A DNA stretch of 64,000 bases from Longimicrobiales bacterium (GCA_028823235.1 JAPKBW010000002.1:62001-126000), one strand, 5' to 3'. Positions 7,786-17,271 are shown, counted from the stretch's first letter. Translations and numbers: made by a program. The notes: generated by a model not told the origin, from the sequence alone.

Positions 7786-8036
7786 TCAGCTGTGGGGTAG
7801 TCGGTGTCGCATCGCGCCGTAGGTCCAGGCTCCGGCGAGTGCACTGATGAATGCCGCGACCATGACCGTAACGCCGTTTCCTAGCAATACGTAGAAGGGG
7901 CACTGACAAGATCAGGGCTGTGAATGTGATCGTGGACCTGATCCTGGGCCATCCAGGGCAGGTGGATCTTGTTCGCCCAGGCTTTGCAATTTGGGTGTTT
8001 TTCTCTGTAGGTCAGGTGACGTAGGAGGGACGTCAC
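7786..8036 (-). pseudogene. Small metal-ligand-rich membrane protein, frameshifted
   Basis: On the minus strand, 13 bases upstream of the MBL-rhodanese ATG, two frames each carry convincing protein. The upstream one, open from about 8036 (a GTG), reads TSLLRHLTYREKHPNC and AWANKIHLPWMAQDQVHDH and loses sense after HIHSPDL near 7905. The next frame continues with SCQCPFYVLLGNGVTVMVAA, a membrane helix, and GAWTYGAMRHRLPHS before TGA at 7786. Joined, they would form an approximately 80-residue protein with a His/Cys-rich centre and one C-terminal membrane helix. A one- or two-base change around 7895-7910 breaks it. Placement right before the sulfur gene suggests a cotranscribed partner. It is a real pseudogene or an assembly error. 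Confidence 0.45.
8016..8036. promoter_or_regulatory. Perfect 7-bp inverted repeat, candidate operator
   Basis: GTGACGT (8016-8022) and ACGTCAC (8030-8036) form a perfect inverted repeat separated by 7 bases (AGGAGGG). The 21-base dyad lies about 100 bases upstream of the DUF5107-TPR gene and at the open end of the divergent minus-strand small frame. The spacing fits a dimeric repressor site better than a terminator, since no T run follows. The regulator is unknown. Confidence 0.35.
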
Positions 8037-8132
8037 GGTTAAGGAGGCCGTTGTGCCCAACTCCGCCGCTTCCGAAGTTGGGAGCCAGAGCGCCTCGAGG
8101 GCGCGCGGCAGTCGGGACCGAAAGGAGTCAGC

Positions 8133-11100
8133 ATGTTTATCGCGCGGAGCGTTCCGCCCATCGCATTGGCGGTCCTCGTGGCTGCTCTCCCCGGCTCATC
8201 AGTGTGGGCACAGGACGCCAACGTCGGCGACAACGCCGCGAGAGCATTGATCTCCGTCGAGACCCGCTCCATCGAGACGTACCCCTTCTCGGATCCAAAT
8301 CCTGTCCCGATCCTTGCGAGCGATACGCGACTGTACCCATACCACCGATTTGAGGGATACGCGCACGCCTCGGAAGCCCGCGACTGGACCGTGGTGCACC
8401 TGGAGAACGAGTGGATCGAGGTGTGGGTGCTGCCCGAGATCGGTGGCAAGGTGTGGGGAGCGCGGGTCAAGGAGACTGGACACGAGTTCATCTACCGGAA
8501 TGAGGTCCTGAAATTCCGGAACATTGCCCTGCGTGGGCCGTGGACCTCTGGGGGCATCGAGTTCAACTTCGGCGTCATCGGCCATACTCCGTCGACCGCA
8601 TCCCCTGTGGACTGGGTGACGGAGGAGCACGACGACGGCAGTGTTGCTGTGACCGTCGGAGCCATGGATTTGCCATCGCGAACCAACTGGCGCGTCGAAG
8701 TGCGACTTCCCGCTGATCGGGCGTACTTCGAGACGAACGTGCTCTGGCAGAACCCCACGACCCTCGAGCAGCCCTACTACAACTGGATGACGGGCGCGGC
8801 CTTCGCTCAGGACGACCTCGTCATGGCGATTCCGGGCAACGCTTTTCTAGAGCACCCTGGGGCCCGGCGCGAGTGGCCCATCGATCCAGATGGACGAGAA
8901 CTGCCGGTCTATGACCAGAACCGTTTCGGCGGAAACAAGTCGTACCACGTCGTCGGCGAGCTCAACGACTATTTCGGGGGCTACTACCTGCAGGACGACT
9001 ATGGTTTCGGCCATTGGGCACGGTACGACGAGATGCCGGGCCAGAAGCTCTGGCTGTGGGCGCTGTCGAGGCAGGGAGGGATCTGGGAGGACCTGCTCAC
9101 AGACACGGATGGGCAGTACGTGGAGTTCCAGGCTGGTCGGCTACTCGTTCAGTATTCGCCGAGCGAAGATGTGAATCCGATTTCGCAAGTCGGCTTCGAA
9201 CCGGGCGCGACGGACCGCTGGAGTGAGACGTGGTTTCCGGTCGAACAACTCGGTGGTCTCACTGATGCGTCTCGCGACGGCGCCATGTTTGCGGAGGTTG
9301 AGGGCGGGACCTTGCGCGTTCGTGCCCATGCCTTCGGCAGGATTGCGGATACCCTGCGCATTACGGTCGATGGCACGGAAGTGTTGAATGAGCCGATCAA
9401 CTTCTTGCCTCTGGAACCCGTTGTCCGTGACTTCGCTGTTGGGGCTACGTTCGGACACGCTGCTGTGATCCCGGACCACGCAGAGATCGTCGTGGAGTTG
9501 CGGCGACTTGGACTGATCTGGCACTCAGACCCACGCGTGCTGGCCTTGGACCGGCCCTTCGCGACCGATGAGGAGGCCATGCCGAATATCTCTGGCACAG
9601 ACCGAGCCGTGATGGCGGCTCGGGAGCTTGTCCAGGGCCGACGACTCGAGGCGGCCCGTGAGTTGTTCGCGGGTGTGCTCGAAGACGAGCCCTGGAATCG
9701 GGATGCCCTCCTCGGTCTGGCAGACCTTGAGTCTCGGCGCGGTCGCTATGAAGAGGGACTCGCTCATGCGCGGCGAGCACTCGAGCTCGACGCATATGAC
9801 GCCGAGGCGAACTTCGTGGCAGGCACTCTGTATCGAGCGCTGAATCAGCACATCGACGCGGTCGAGGCCTTCGGCTGGTCTGCCCGCTCGATGGCGTTCC
9901 GGTCAATTTCCTACGTTCAACTCGCCGAGCTGGCGTTGCGCGTCGACGACGTACCTGATGCAGCCCGATACGCGGAACTCGCTCTTGACTACGACCGGTA
10001 TAGCCTGTCGGCGTTGGAGGTGCTGGCGATCGTCGGACGCCTTTCGGGGGATGCCGAACTGACTGGGGTCACAAAAGACGAGATACTTCGCATCGACCCG
10101 CTCCACCACTTTGTCCGTGCCGAGACATTCCTCGATGCTGGTGGAAGTCTTCAAAGTGCGACGGGTCGGACGATGGTGGAGGCTCTCCGCGGCGAGTACC
10201 CCGGAGAAGAGCTACTAGAAGCCGGTATCCGGTATGCGAGCCGAGGGCGCACCGACGATGCCGTGGCTGTTCTCCGGGCCGCCGAGCTTGGTCATGACCA
10301 CCTGGTCGCCGGTGCGTGGGCAGCCTGGCTCATGGACGCACCCGCGACGCTCCCGCCAGAGCCCGACGTGGCATTCCACTTCCCGTATCGTCCCGAATCC
10401 ATCGCCGTGCTCCGCTGGGCCGCGGACACTTCGGATTATTGGGGGTGGGACTATCTGCTGGCGCTCAACCTGTGGGCTCGGGATCGTGCGCCGGAAGCCT
10501 TTCAGATCGTGACGTCTCTCGAGGCTGTGCCGGACTTCGGAGCGTTCTATGTGGCGCGTGCTGCTCTGGCGGGGCTCGCCGAAAATAGGAGTGTATCCAA
10601 CGGAGTTGATCGAGAAGCGGATCTGCGCCGAGCTGTTGAACTGGCTGCAGATGAGCGGGTGATCCGCGTCCCATTGATTCAGCTTCTACAGGCCGAAGGC
10701 CGATGGGAGGATGCTCTCGAGGTGTCGCGCACGGCGCGCGTGGCCTTCCCTGGAGATTTCGATCTTGACCTGCTTCATGCAGCGGCTCTCGTCGAGACCT
10801 TGAGCCACGAAGATGCGATCTCAGTTCTCGACGACATTGCTGTTCTTCCGTCCGAGCACTCGAGCACCAGCCATGGGATCTTCGCGGTGGCGCATACTCA
10901 AGCGGGTCTTTCCGCGCTCGAGCAGGGCTCTCCAGAGGAGGCTGCCGGTCACTTTGAGACAGCAATGACCTGGCCTGAGAGACTCGGCTTGGGCCGACCG
11001 TACGAGCCCGAGGAGAGACTCCAGCGCTACCTCCTCGGTGTAGCACTCGCGGCATCCGGCGACGGGACTGGCGCGACCGCGGCCTTCGAAGCTGTGGTCG

Positions 11101-11378
11101 AATCGACGCGAACGGTGGCGAGTGAGGGTGGCATGGCATCCCGCGACGACCTCCCGGCGATCCTGGCCCTCGTGGCCCTGCAAAGGCGTGACGAGGTTCT
11201 GGGCTTCGGGAACCGGCGGGAAGGCGCGATAGGGCAGATTATCGCTTCTGTGCGGCGTGCCCCAGCCCCCGACGGGGACGTCGTCGGGGCGCTCCAGAGG
11301 ACGCTGGAGGGTGCGCCTGAACTGTTTGCTGACTCGGAGGGCCGGCTTCTTTACCGTGCGCTCATGCTCGAACGGTAG
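8133..11378 (+). CDS. Secreted DUF5107 protein with C-terminal TPR region
   Basis: This 1081-residue protein has a signal peptide (VAALPGSSVWAQ, cleavage near residue 27). A DUF5107 domain at about 70-385 resembles the galactose-mutarotase-like beta-sandwich seen in sugar-processing enzymes (LPEIGGKVWGARV, GGIEFNFG, PYYNWMTGAAFA). A linker beta region follows, then TPR-like helical repeats from about 490 (AARELFAGVLEDEPWNRDAL, YEEGLAHARRALELD) to the end. The start ATG 8133 has AAGGAG 7 bases upstream. DUF5107-TPR proteins are usually periplasmic and found near glycan-degradation genes, but no catalytic role is proven. Its TAG directly abuts the stop of the convergent M28 peptidase with no gap. 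Confidence 0.85.
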   Translation: MFIARSVPPIALAVLVAALPGSSVWAQDANVGDNAARALISVETRSIETYPFSDPNPVPILASDTRLYPYHRFEGYAHASEARDWTVVHLENEWIEVWVLPEIGGKVWGARVKETGHEFIYRNEVLKFRNIALRGPWTSGGIEFNFGVIGHTPSTASPVDWVTEEHDDGSVAVTVGAMDLPSRTNWRVEVRLPADRAYFETNVLWQNPTTLEQPYYNWMTGAAFAQDDLVMAIPGNAFLEHPGARREWPIDPDGRELPVYDQNRFGGNKSYHVVGELNDYFGGYYLQDDYGFGHWARYDEMPGQKLWLWALSRQGGIWEDLLTDTDGQYVEFQAGRLLVQYSPSEDVNPISQVGFEPGATDRWSETWFPVEQLGGLTDASRDGAMFAEVEGGTLRVRAHAFGRIADTLRITVDGTEVLNEPINFLPLEPVVRDFAVGATFGHAAVIPDHAEIVVELRRLGLIWHSDPRVLALDRPFATDEEAMPNISGTDRAVMAARELVQGRRLEAARELFAGVLEDEPWNRDALLGLADLESRRGRYEEGLAHARRALELDAYDAEANFVAGTLYRALNQHIDAVEAFGWSARSMAFRSISYVQLAELALRVDDVPDAARYAELALDYDRYSLSALEVLAIVGRLSGDAELTGVTKDEILRIDPLHHFVRAETFLDAGGSLQSATGRTMVEALRGEYPGEELLEAGIRYASRGRTDDAVAVLRAAELGHDHLVAGAWAAWLMDAPATLPPEPDVAFHFPYRPESIAVLRWAADTSDYWGWDYLLALNLWARDRAPEAFQIVTSLEAVPDFGAFYVARAALAGLAENRSVSNGVDREADLRRAVELAADERVIRVPLIQLLQAEGRWEDALEVSRTARVAFPGDFDLDLLHAAALVETLSHEDAISVLDDIAVLPSEHSSTSHGIFAVAHTQAGLSALEQGSPEEAAGHFETAMTWPERLGLGRPYEPEERLQRYLLGVALAASGDGTGATAAFEAVVESTRTVASEGGMASRDDLPAILALVALQRRDEVLGFGNRREGAIGQIIASVRRAPAPDGDVVGALQRTLEGAPELFADSEGRLLYRALMLER

Positions 11379-13019
11379 TCAGCGGGATCCTCTTCTTGGA
11401 AGCACCTTGTCCGTCATCGCCGCATGGTAGACGAACACCGCCATGATCACGGCATTCTTCCTCAGGTCATCGAGTGGAATCGTGTCGAACGAATCGAGGT
11501 TGGTGTGCCCCCCGGTTCCGCCGACCCGCGCCTGCAGGAACTGAAACGCCGGTAGCCCGACGTCGTCGAATGGCACGTGGTCCGTGCTCCCCACGCCCTG
11601 TGGGGAAATCGTCGTCATCCCCATGTCTTCCAGAGGCGCCATCCAAGCGGCGAAGGGCGCCCGAACGTGCTCATTGCCCTGGAGCCAGATACCGCGGTAC
11701 TGCCCCGGGCCATAGTCTTGATTGAAGTACACCGAAAAGTTGTCGTACCCGTCGCGCTTTCCGACGGCCGCGTCGTTCGGATCACCGAAGTTTTCGCGCA
11801 CGTAGGCGCGCGACCCCCACAGTCCCTGTTCTTCGCCGGACCACAACGCGATGCGAATTGTTCGGCGCGGCTCCGCCCCAATCGCCTTGAGGATTCGCAT
11901 TGCTTCGAGCATCACAGCCACGCCAGAGGTGTTGTCCGAAGCGTTGGGTGAGGCGTGCCAAGTATCGAGATGAGCGCCCAGCATCACGACTTCGTCGGCG
12001 AGGTCCGCTCCGGCGATCTCTCCCAGCGTGTTGTGCGCCTCTGTTACCTGCTCCCCGTGCCGATTCCGTACCTCGACCTCGACCTCGACTGGGATGTCGC
12101 GGGCGAGGACCCGGTACATCCGGCTGTAGTTCTCGGGTGTGATTGCGATGACTGGAACCGAGTTCAGCGTTTCGTCACGAGCCCACTGATCGACTTTCGC
12201 GCCCGGCCGCGCAAAGCCGCGCACGGCGCCCGGCCATCCGCTGCTCGACTCCAGAACGACCGCTGCGCCCTCGGAAACGTAGAAGGCGAGCTTCTCGGCG
12301 GCCGTCAATATGTCCGGATTCGCAGGCGTGGGCGGATAAAGGCGTGAGAAGTAGGGGTCCGGGCCGGGCGGCGGCACGATCACTTCTTCCTCGAGAGCTC
12401 GCAATTCCTCCTCGGTCCGACGGGGCGTTCCTGTTGCGAACCGAGTTTGGTCGATCGTCGGCGGTGGGGACGACAGCACGGCCATCCCGCGAAGCTTCCC
12501 GCGATAGCTCTCAAGATCTTGGTGTGTCCGCACGTCTCCGATAATCGCGGTCAGGCGCTGCTTGCCGTCGGTGCCCGGCGTGTGCGCGATCGGGTAGCCC
12601 ACTAGAGGGGTGTAATCCGGCTCCAGCATATGAAGAGAGACGTACTCGTTGTCCCAGCTCACGCCGTAGTCCATGAACGGCTCTCGCGTCGTGTTCGTGA
12701 GGCCGATGCGATCCATCTCCGCGAGGACCCAGAGCTGTGCGCGCTCCATGTCGTCAGAGTTCGTGAGTCGGGCACCGAGCACGTCCGTCATGTACGAGAG
12801 CGTGTTGGGCAACTGCGAGCGCTGGAGACCTTCCTCACGGATGTTCGCAATGACCTCGAGATCGACCGGCCAGGCATCCTGCTGTGCCACCAGAGCAAGC
12901 GGAGAGGCTCCGAACCATGCCCCTGAGACGAGCACTGCTACGCGCAGCGCACGGCGTCCCCCCCATGGCACCCATGAGGAAAAAGTCGCGCGGGAGGGCA
13001 AGGCGTGATCCATCTCCAT
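11379..13019 (-). CDS. Secreted M28-family metallopeptidase (carboxypeptidase Q-like)
   Basis: This 546-residue protein has an N-terminal signal (RVAVLVSGAWFGASPLALVAQ). A protease-associated-type insert precedes a zinc peptidase domain. Metal and catalytic residues are visible in GAHLDTWHASPNASDNTSG (about 346-364), SGEEQGLWGS (about 393) and STDHVPFDDVG (about 476). Family members remove residues from small peptides using two zinc ions, here probably in the periplasm. The start at ATG 13019 puts about 25 residues before the signal; ATG 13013 is equally possible. The gene is convergent with the DUF5107 gene (0 bases) and may be cotranscribed with fhs, whose stop lies 41 bases upstream. Confidence 0.88.
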   Translation of the reverse strand: MEMDHALPSRATFSSWVPWGGRRALRVAVLVSGAWFGASPLALVAQQDAWPVDLEVIANIREEGLQRSQLPNTLSYMTDVLGARLTNSDDMERAQLWVLAEMDRIGLTNTTREPFMDYGVSWDNEYVSLHMLEPDYTPLVGYPIAHTPGTDGKQRLTAIIGDVRTHQDLESYRGKLRGMAVLSSPPPTIDQTRFATGTPRRTEEELRALEEEVIVPPPGPDPYFSRLYPPTPANPDILTAAEKLAFYVSEGAAVVLESSSGWPGAVRGFARPGAKVDQWARDETLNSVPVIAITPENYSRMYRVLARDIPVEVEVEVRNRHGEQVTEAHNTLGEIAGADLADEVVMLGAHLDTWHASPNASDNTSGVAVMLEAMRILKAIGAEPRRTIRIALWSGEEQGLWGSRAYVRENFGDPNDAAVGKRDGYDNFSVYFNQDYGPGQYRGIWLQGNEHVRAPFAAWMAPLEDMGMTTISPQGVGSTDHVPFDDVGLPAFQFLQARVGGTGGHTNLDSFDTIPLDDLRKNAVIMAVFVYHAAMTDKVLPRRGSR

Positions 13020-13060
13020 CTCCTGGTTGCTGGTCCGGTGAGCGTCGGACGGGAGCGGCC

Positions 13061-14800
13061 TTAGAAGAGTCCCGTCACTATGCCGTCGGTAACGTCCACC
13101 TTCGTCGCTGACGGCGCCACGCCAAGGCCCGGCATCGTCATGATGTTCCCCGTCTTCGCCACCACGAATCCGGCACCCGCGGACGGCGTGACTTCGCTGA
13201 CACCAATCCGGAATCCGGTCGGTCGTCCGAGAAGCGTCGGGTTATCGGAGAAGGAGTACTGCGTCTTCGCCATACAGACCGGAAAGTTGCCCATCCCTGC
13301 TTCCTCGAGTGCCGCGAGATCCTTGGCGGCTTTGGGTGTCAGATCGACGCCCTCTGCACCGTAAATCTCCGTGGCGATCGTTTCGATCTTCGTGATGAGG
13401 CTCATCTCCAGGGGATACAGAGGCTTGTAGTCAGCCTCGTCACTTTCGAGGACGTCCCAGACCGCGTCGGCCAGGTCGAGGCAGCCTTCGCCACCACCGC
13501 CCCACGGGTCTGCGATTACGGCCTTGCAGCCCATTTCGGCGCATCCATCGAGAACGACCTGGATTTCGGCTTCGCTGTCGGTCGCGAATCGATTCAGTGC
13601 GACCACGGGCGGCACGCCGAACTTCCGAACGTTCTCGATGTGACCGCGGAGGTTCGCGAAGCCTGTCTGCACTGCCTCGACGTTCTCAGGCGTGAGATCG
13701 GTCTTGGCTATGCCGCCGTTCATTTTCAAAGCGCGCACGGTGGCGACGATGACGGCTGCACCTGGACGCAGATTACCGAAGCGGCACTTGATGTCGAAGA
13801 ATTTCTCCGCACCCAAGTCGGCTCCGAAGCCGGCCTCCGTGACTACTACGTCTCCCAGCGAGAGTCCGACGCGTGTCGCGGACAGCGAATTGCAGCCGTG
13901 CGCAATGTTCGCGAATGGGCCGCCGTGAATGAGTGCGGGCGTGCCGCCGAGCGTTTGTACGAGGTTGGGATTGACCGCATCTTTGAGCAGTACGGCCAAT
14001 GCCCCAGACACGCCCAAGCCTGCAGCGCGGACAGGTTTCCCGTCTTTGCCGGTTCCGATGATGATCCGGTCGAGTCGGGCCTTGAGATCATCGATTCCGT
14101 CCGCGAGGCAGAAGATCGCCATGATTTCGGACGCCGCGGTGATCACGAAGCCGTCTTGCCGAGGGACTCCGCCGGTCCGGCCGCCGAGACCGACAATGAC
14201 GTTGCGAAGCGCGCGGTCATTCATGTCGATGGCGCGAGGCCAGGTGATCTGTGTCGGGTCGATGCCAAGCGAGTTCGGCCGATACAGGTGGTTGTCGAGG
14301 ACCGCTGACAGCAGGGCGTGGGCCGAGCTGATCGCGTGGAAGTCACCCGTGAAGTGGAGATTGATCTCCTCCATGGGCACGACCTGGCTGTGGCCGCCGC
14401 CAGCTGCGCCTCCCTTGATACCGAAGACCGGACCGAGACTCGGCTCACGCAGGCAGAGCACCGGATTGCGATTTCGCAGGTTCATCGCATCGGCGAGACC
14501 GACTGAGACCGTCGACTTTCCCTCGCCCGCCGCAGTTGGGCTGATGCCCGTTACCAACACGAGCCGACCGTCTTCTCCGCCCCGTTCCTTCGCTACGTCT
14601 AGGGGGATCTTCGCCTTGTGATGGCCGTAGGGGATGATGTCTTCGGGGCCGAGCCCGATCTTCGCAGCGATCTCCTGGATGGGACGGAGTTCAGCTTCCT
14701 GTGCGATCTCGATATCGGTTTTGACGATGGTCTCCCTGCAAACGGTGTCGGATTCGATGTACTGGACGCCAAAGTCGGCGCGGAAGTCTATGTGGCGCAA
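13061..14800 (-). CDS. fhs: Formate-tetrahydrofolate ligase
   Basis: This cytosolic enzyme joins formate to tetrahydrofolate with ATP, giving 10-formyl-THF for one-carbon metabolism. The 579-residue frame matches the roughly 555-residue family throughout. Visible parts are KTDIEIAQEAELRPI near the expected N-terminus, the P-loop-like GISPTAAGEGKSTVSVGL (about 83-100), LREPSLGPVFGIKGGAAG, and the C-terminal end VDVTDGIVTGLF. The start is odd. The homologous region begins about 25 residues in, and no ATG, GTG or TTG lies at the usual position, so translation must begin at TTG 14800 or at a non-standard codon. It is divergent from the DUF5916 gene at 14896. Confidence 0.95.
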   Translation of the reverse strand: MRHIDFRADFGVQYIESDTVCRETIVKTDIEIAQEAELRPIQEIAAKIGLGPEDIIPYGHHKAKIPLDVAKERGGEDGRLVLVTGISPTAAGEGKSTVSVGLADAMNLRNRNPVLCLREPSLGPVFGIKGGAAGGGHSQVVPMEEINLHFTGDFHAISSAHALLSAVLDNHLYRPNSLGIDPTQITWPRAIDMNDRALRNVIVGLGGRTGGVPRQDGFVITAASEIMAIFCLADGIDDLKARLDRIIIGTGKDGKPVRAAGLGVSGALAVLLKDAVNPNLVQTLGGTPALIHGGPFANIAHGCNSLSATRVGLSLGDVVVTEAGFGADLGAEKFFDIKCRFGNLRPGAAVIVATVRALKMNGGIAKTDLTPENVEAVQTGFANLRGHIENVRKFGVPPVVALNRFATDSEAEIQVVLDGCAEMGCKAVIADPWGGGGEGCLDLADAVWDVLESDEADYKPLYPLEMSLITKIETIATEIYGAEGVDLTPKAAKDLAALEEAGMGNFPVCMAKTQYSFSDNPTLLGRPTGFRIGVSEVTPSAGAGFVVAKTGNIMTMPGLGVAPSATKVDVTDGIVTGLF

Positions 14801-14895
14801 TGCTTTCGATACGCGCCCCGCATAATCAGTGTCTCGCGTGTCCTTATGGCGTAGTTACGATAGGATAGCCCCGCTCCCAAAACCCCACTCCATAA

Positions 14896-17187
14896 ATGAG
14901 GTTGATTCTCCGGAACGGCTTGGTTGTCGCAGGCCTCGTGCTCGTATCGCTCAGCGCGGTTCAGCCAGTTCTTGGCCAAGCCAGCTGGGACTCTCATCAG
15001 GTGCGCGCAACCGAGACGCAGACCCCGCCATTCCTCGACGGTTTCCTCCAGGAAGGCGAGTGGGGACGCGGTGGGCTGATCCAGGGTCTCATTCAGCAGG
15101 AGCCGAATGAGGGCGCTCCTGCGACAGAGCGCACCGAGGTCTACATGCTCTACGATGCGGAGACCCTCTACATCGGTGTCCGAGCCTGGGACTCAGAGAC
15201 GGGTGGTGTGACGGCGACGGAAATGCGCCGTGACTCGGACAGGATCCTCGATGAGGACAACTTCCAGATCATCTTCGACACCTTCAAGGATTCTCGTTCG
15301 GGCTACATGTTCGTCACCAATCCACTCGGTGCGAAGCTCGATCAGCAGGTATTTAACGAAGGTGAAGGAGCGACACGTGGGTTCGGCTTCGCGACGTCGA
15401 ACATCAACCGTGACTGGGACGGCGTATGGCACGTTGCGGCGCAGTCGCTGGAAGATGGCTGGGTCGCGGAGATCGCCATTCCGCTGGTCACTCTCCGCTT
15501 CCCGGAAGCGCAGTCGCAGAGCTGGGGCATGAATCTCATGCGCAACATCGCCCGGAAAAATGAGCAGGCATTCTGGGCACCGATTACGAAGGAGTTCACG
15601 ATCCATCGCGTGAGCATGGCCGGGAGCCTCGAGGGACTGAGCAACCTAGATCGCGGACTCGACCTGCGGGTGACGCCGTTCGTCACCGGCGGCGGCGAGA
15701 GTGTCCTCGATGAGAGCGTCGAAGCGAACGATTGGGATGGGGATGTCGGGCTCGACATGAAGTACGGAGTGACCTCCGGTCTTAATCTCGACCTCACGAT
15801 CAACACGGACTTCGCACAGGCCGAGGTCGACGACGAACAGGTAAACCTGACGCGATTCCCGCTGTTCTTCCCAGAGAAGCGAGACTTCTTCCTCGAGAAC
15901 TCGGGGCAGTTTCAGGTCACCACGGCGACCGCATTCAATCGGTACGCAGACCTCTTCTTCAGCCGTCGAGTCGGCCTCGGAGACGACGGCACCAATGTCC
16001 CGATCATGGGCGGCGCGCGGATGACCGGTAAGATCGGTCAGAACGACATCGCAATCATGGACGTTCAGACAGATCAGGCGTTCGGCAGCACGGCTGAGAA
16101 CTTTTTCGTTGCCAAGTACAGTCGAAAACTCTGGTCGCGCTCACGCATCGGGGCACTCGTGATCAACAAATCGTCCTCGAACTACTTCGGGGACATCGAG
16201 GATGCCCACTACAACCGCACCTATGCTGTCGACGCGCTTCTGACGCCGCACCCGAACTTTACGATTCAGGGATTCTTTTCAAAGACAGAAACGCCGGGGA
16301 TTACGGTCCCGGACGACGATCCGGCGACTCCGTGGCAGGAAGATGTCGGTTTTGGTGAGACCGGGAGCTATGTCAACGCGACGTGGCTCGACACGGCCTG
16401 GCGGATCTACGGTGAGTATGCAGACTTCGACAACGATTTCAACCCGGAGGTCGGGTTCCTTCCGCGAGCTGGTATCCGGACTACCAAGCTTCACCTCGAA
16501 CGGAATCCGCGACCGAATTTCTGGGGCATTCGCGTTCTGTCGCCGATGATCAACTACACCTATACGTCTGATCAGGGAGGCTTTCGTCTCGCCAATCGGT
16601 GGCACTACATGCTTGGGGCCCGCTTCGACAACGGTGCTTTTTTGAATTTGTCGTATAACAACCACTTTGACCGCGTGCAGAAGCCCTTCTCTTTGGGTGG
16701 GGTCTTCATTCCGGCAGGCGACTACAACTTTGGCGAGTACAAGGTCACGTTCGATTCTAATCCTGCTCGTCGGATCTACTACGGTGGGGTGTTCTCACCG
16801 CAGCAGTTCTACGGTGGCGAGCGGTGGGACGCGCAGGCGAAGCTCGGAGCACGAATTACGGATCAGCTCTCAACCGAGGCCTCGTACACAAGAAACGACG
16901 TGGATCTGCCTACCGGCGACTTCGAAGTTGATCTCGCCTCGATCCGGATTGACTTCGCGATGTCCCCGACGATGTCGATTCGTTCGGTTACACAGTACAA
17001 CTCACAGCGTGACCAGTTCGGCACCAGCGCACGGTTCCGTTGGACGTACCGGCCGGGTAGCGACATCTACATCGTCTATGACGAGTTACAGCGCGACCCT
17101 GCTGCACCGATGAATGACCCGCTCGCAGATCTGTACTACCGGGATCGCAGCCTGATTATCAAGGCCACGTTCCTGATGACACGTTAG
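14896..17187 (+). CDS. CBM9-like / DUF5916 outer-membrane protein (paralogue)
   Basis: This 763-residue protein has a signal peptide (GLVVAGLVLVSLSAVQPVLG). A CBM9-like sandwich follows at about 40-250 (PFLDGFLQEGEWGRG, LYIGVRAWDSETGG), then a DUF5916 domain with LFFPEKRDFFLENSG near 325 and a beta-barrel C-terminus that ends in KATFLMTR. It is clearly homologous to the protein at 4038, sharing LDLTxNTDFxQxEVDxEQVN and the FPEKRDFFLEN block, but the two have diverged strongly in the barrel. A likely role is an outer-membrane barrel handling an oligomeric ligand; the ligand is unknown. It is transcribed alone from the 95-base divergent gap with fhs. Confidence 0.88.
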   Translation: MRLILRNGLVVAGLVLVSLSAVQPVLGQASWDSHQVRATETQTPPFLDGFLQEGEWGRGGLIQGLIQQEPNEGAPATERTEVYMLYDAETLYIGVRAWDSETGGVTATEMRRDSDRILDEDNFQIIFDTFKDSRSGYMFVTNPLGAKLDQQVFNEGEGATRGFGFATSNINRDWDGVWHVAAQSLEDGWVAEIAIPLVTLRFPEAQSQSWGMNLMRNIARKNEQAFWAPITKEFTIHRVSMAGSLEGLSNLDRGLDLRVTPFVTGGGESVLDESVEANDWDGDVGLDMKYGVTSGLNLDLTINTDFAQAEVDDEQVNLTRFPLFFPEKRDFFLENSGQFQVTTATAFNRYADLFFSRRVGLGDDGTNVPIMGGARMTGKIGQNDIAIMDVQTDQAFGSTAENFFVAKYSRKLWSRSRIGALVINKSSSNYFGDIEDAHYNRTYAVDALLTPHPNFTIQGFFSKTETPGITVPDDDPATPWQEDVGFGETGSYVNATWLDTAWRIYGEYADFDNDFNPEVGFLPRAGIRTTKLHLERNPRPNFWGIRVLSPMINYTYTSDQGGFRLANRWHYMLGARFDNGAFLNLSYNNHFDRVQKPFSLGGVFIPAGDYNFGEYKVTFDSNPARRIYYGGVFSPQQFYGGERWDAQAKLGARITDQLSTEASYTRNDVDLPTGDFEVDLASIRIDFAMSPTMSIRSVTQYNSQRDQFGTSARFRWTYRPGSDIYIVYDELQRDPAAPMNDPLADLYYRDRSLIIKATFLMTR

Positions 17188-17190
17188 GGC

Positions 17191-17250
17191 TCAGTTCGAG
17201 AGCCGCGCACGGACTTCGTCTAGCCAGTTCCTGACGAAAGTCCGATCCCA
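17191..17250 (-). other. Possible C-terminal gene remnant
   Basis: In the gap between the DUF5916 gene and the MATE transporter, one minus-strand frame reads DRTFVRNWLDEVRARLSN followed by TGA at 17191. It looks like the amphipathic C-terminal helix of a protein, but the frame is closed upstream by TGA after 18 codons. It could be a leftover of a deleted gene, or chance. The rest of the gap holds nothing recognised. Confidence 0.2.
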
Positions 17251-17271
17251 ACATCAGACCCCCTGATCGAT

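Noticed and set aside
6474-7847. Large plus-strand frames opposite the MBL-rhodanese gene
   Set aside because: They have no signal or motif and mirror the codon structure of the real gene.
13640-14308. 222-residue plus-strand frame opposite fhs
   Set aside because: fhs matches its family over the full length, so this is an antisense shadow.
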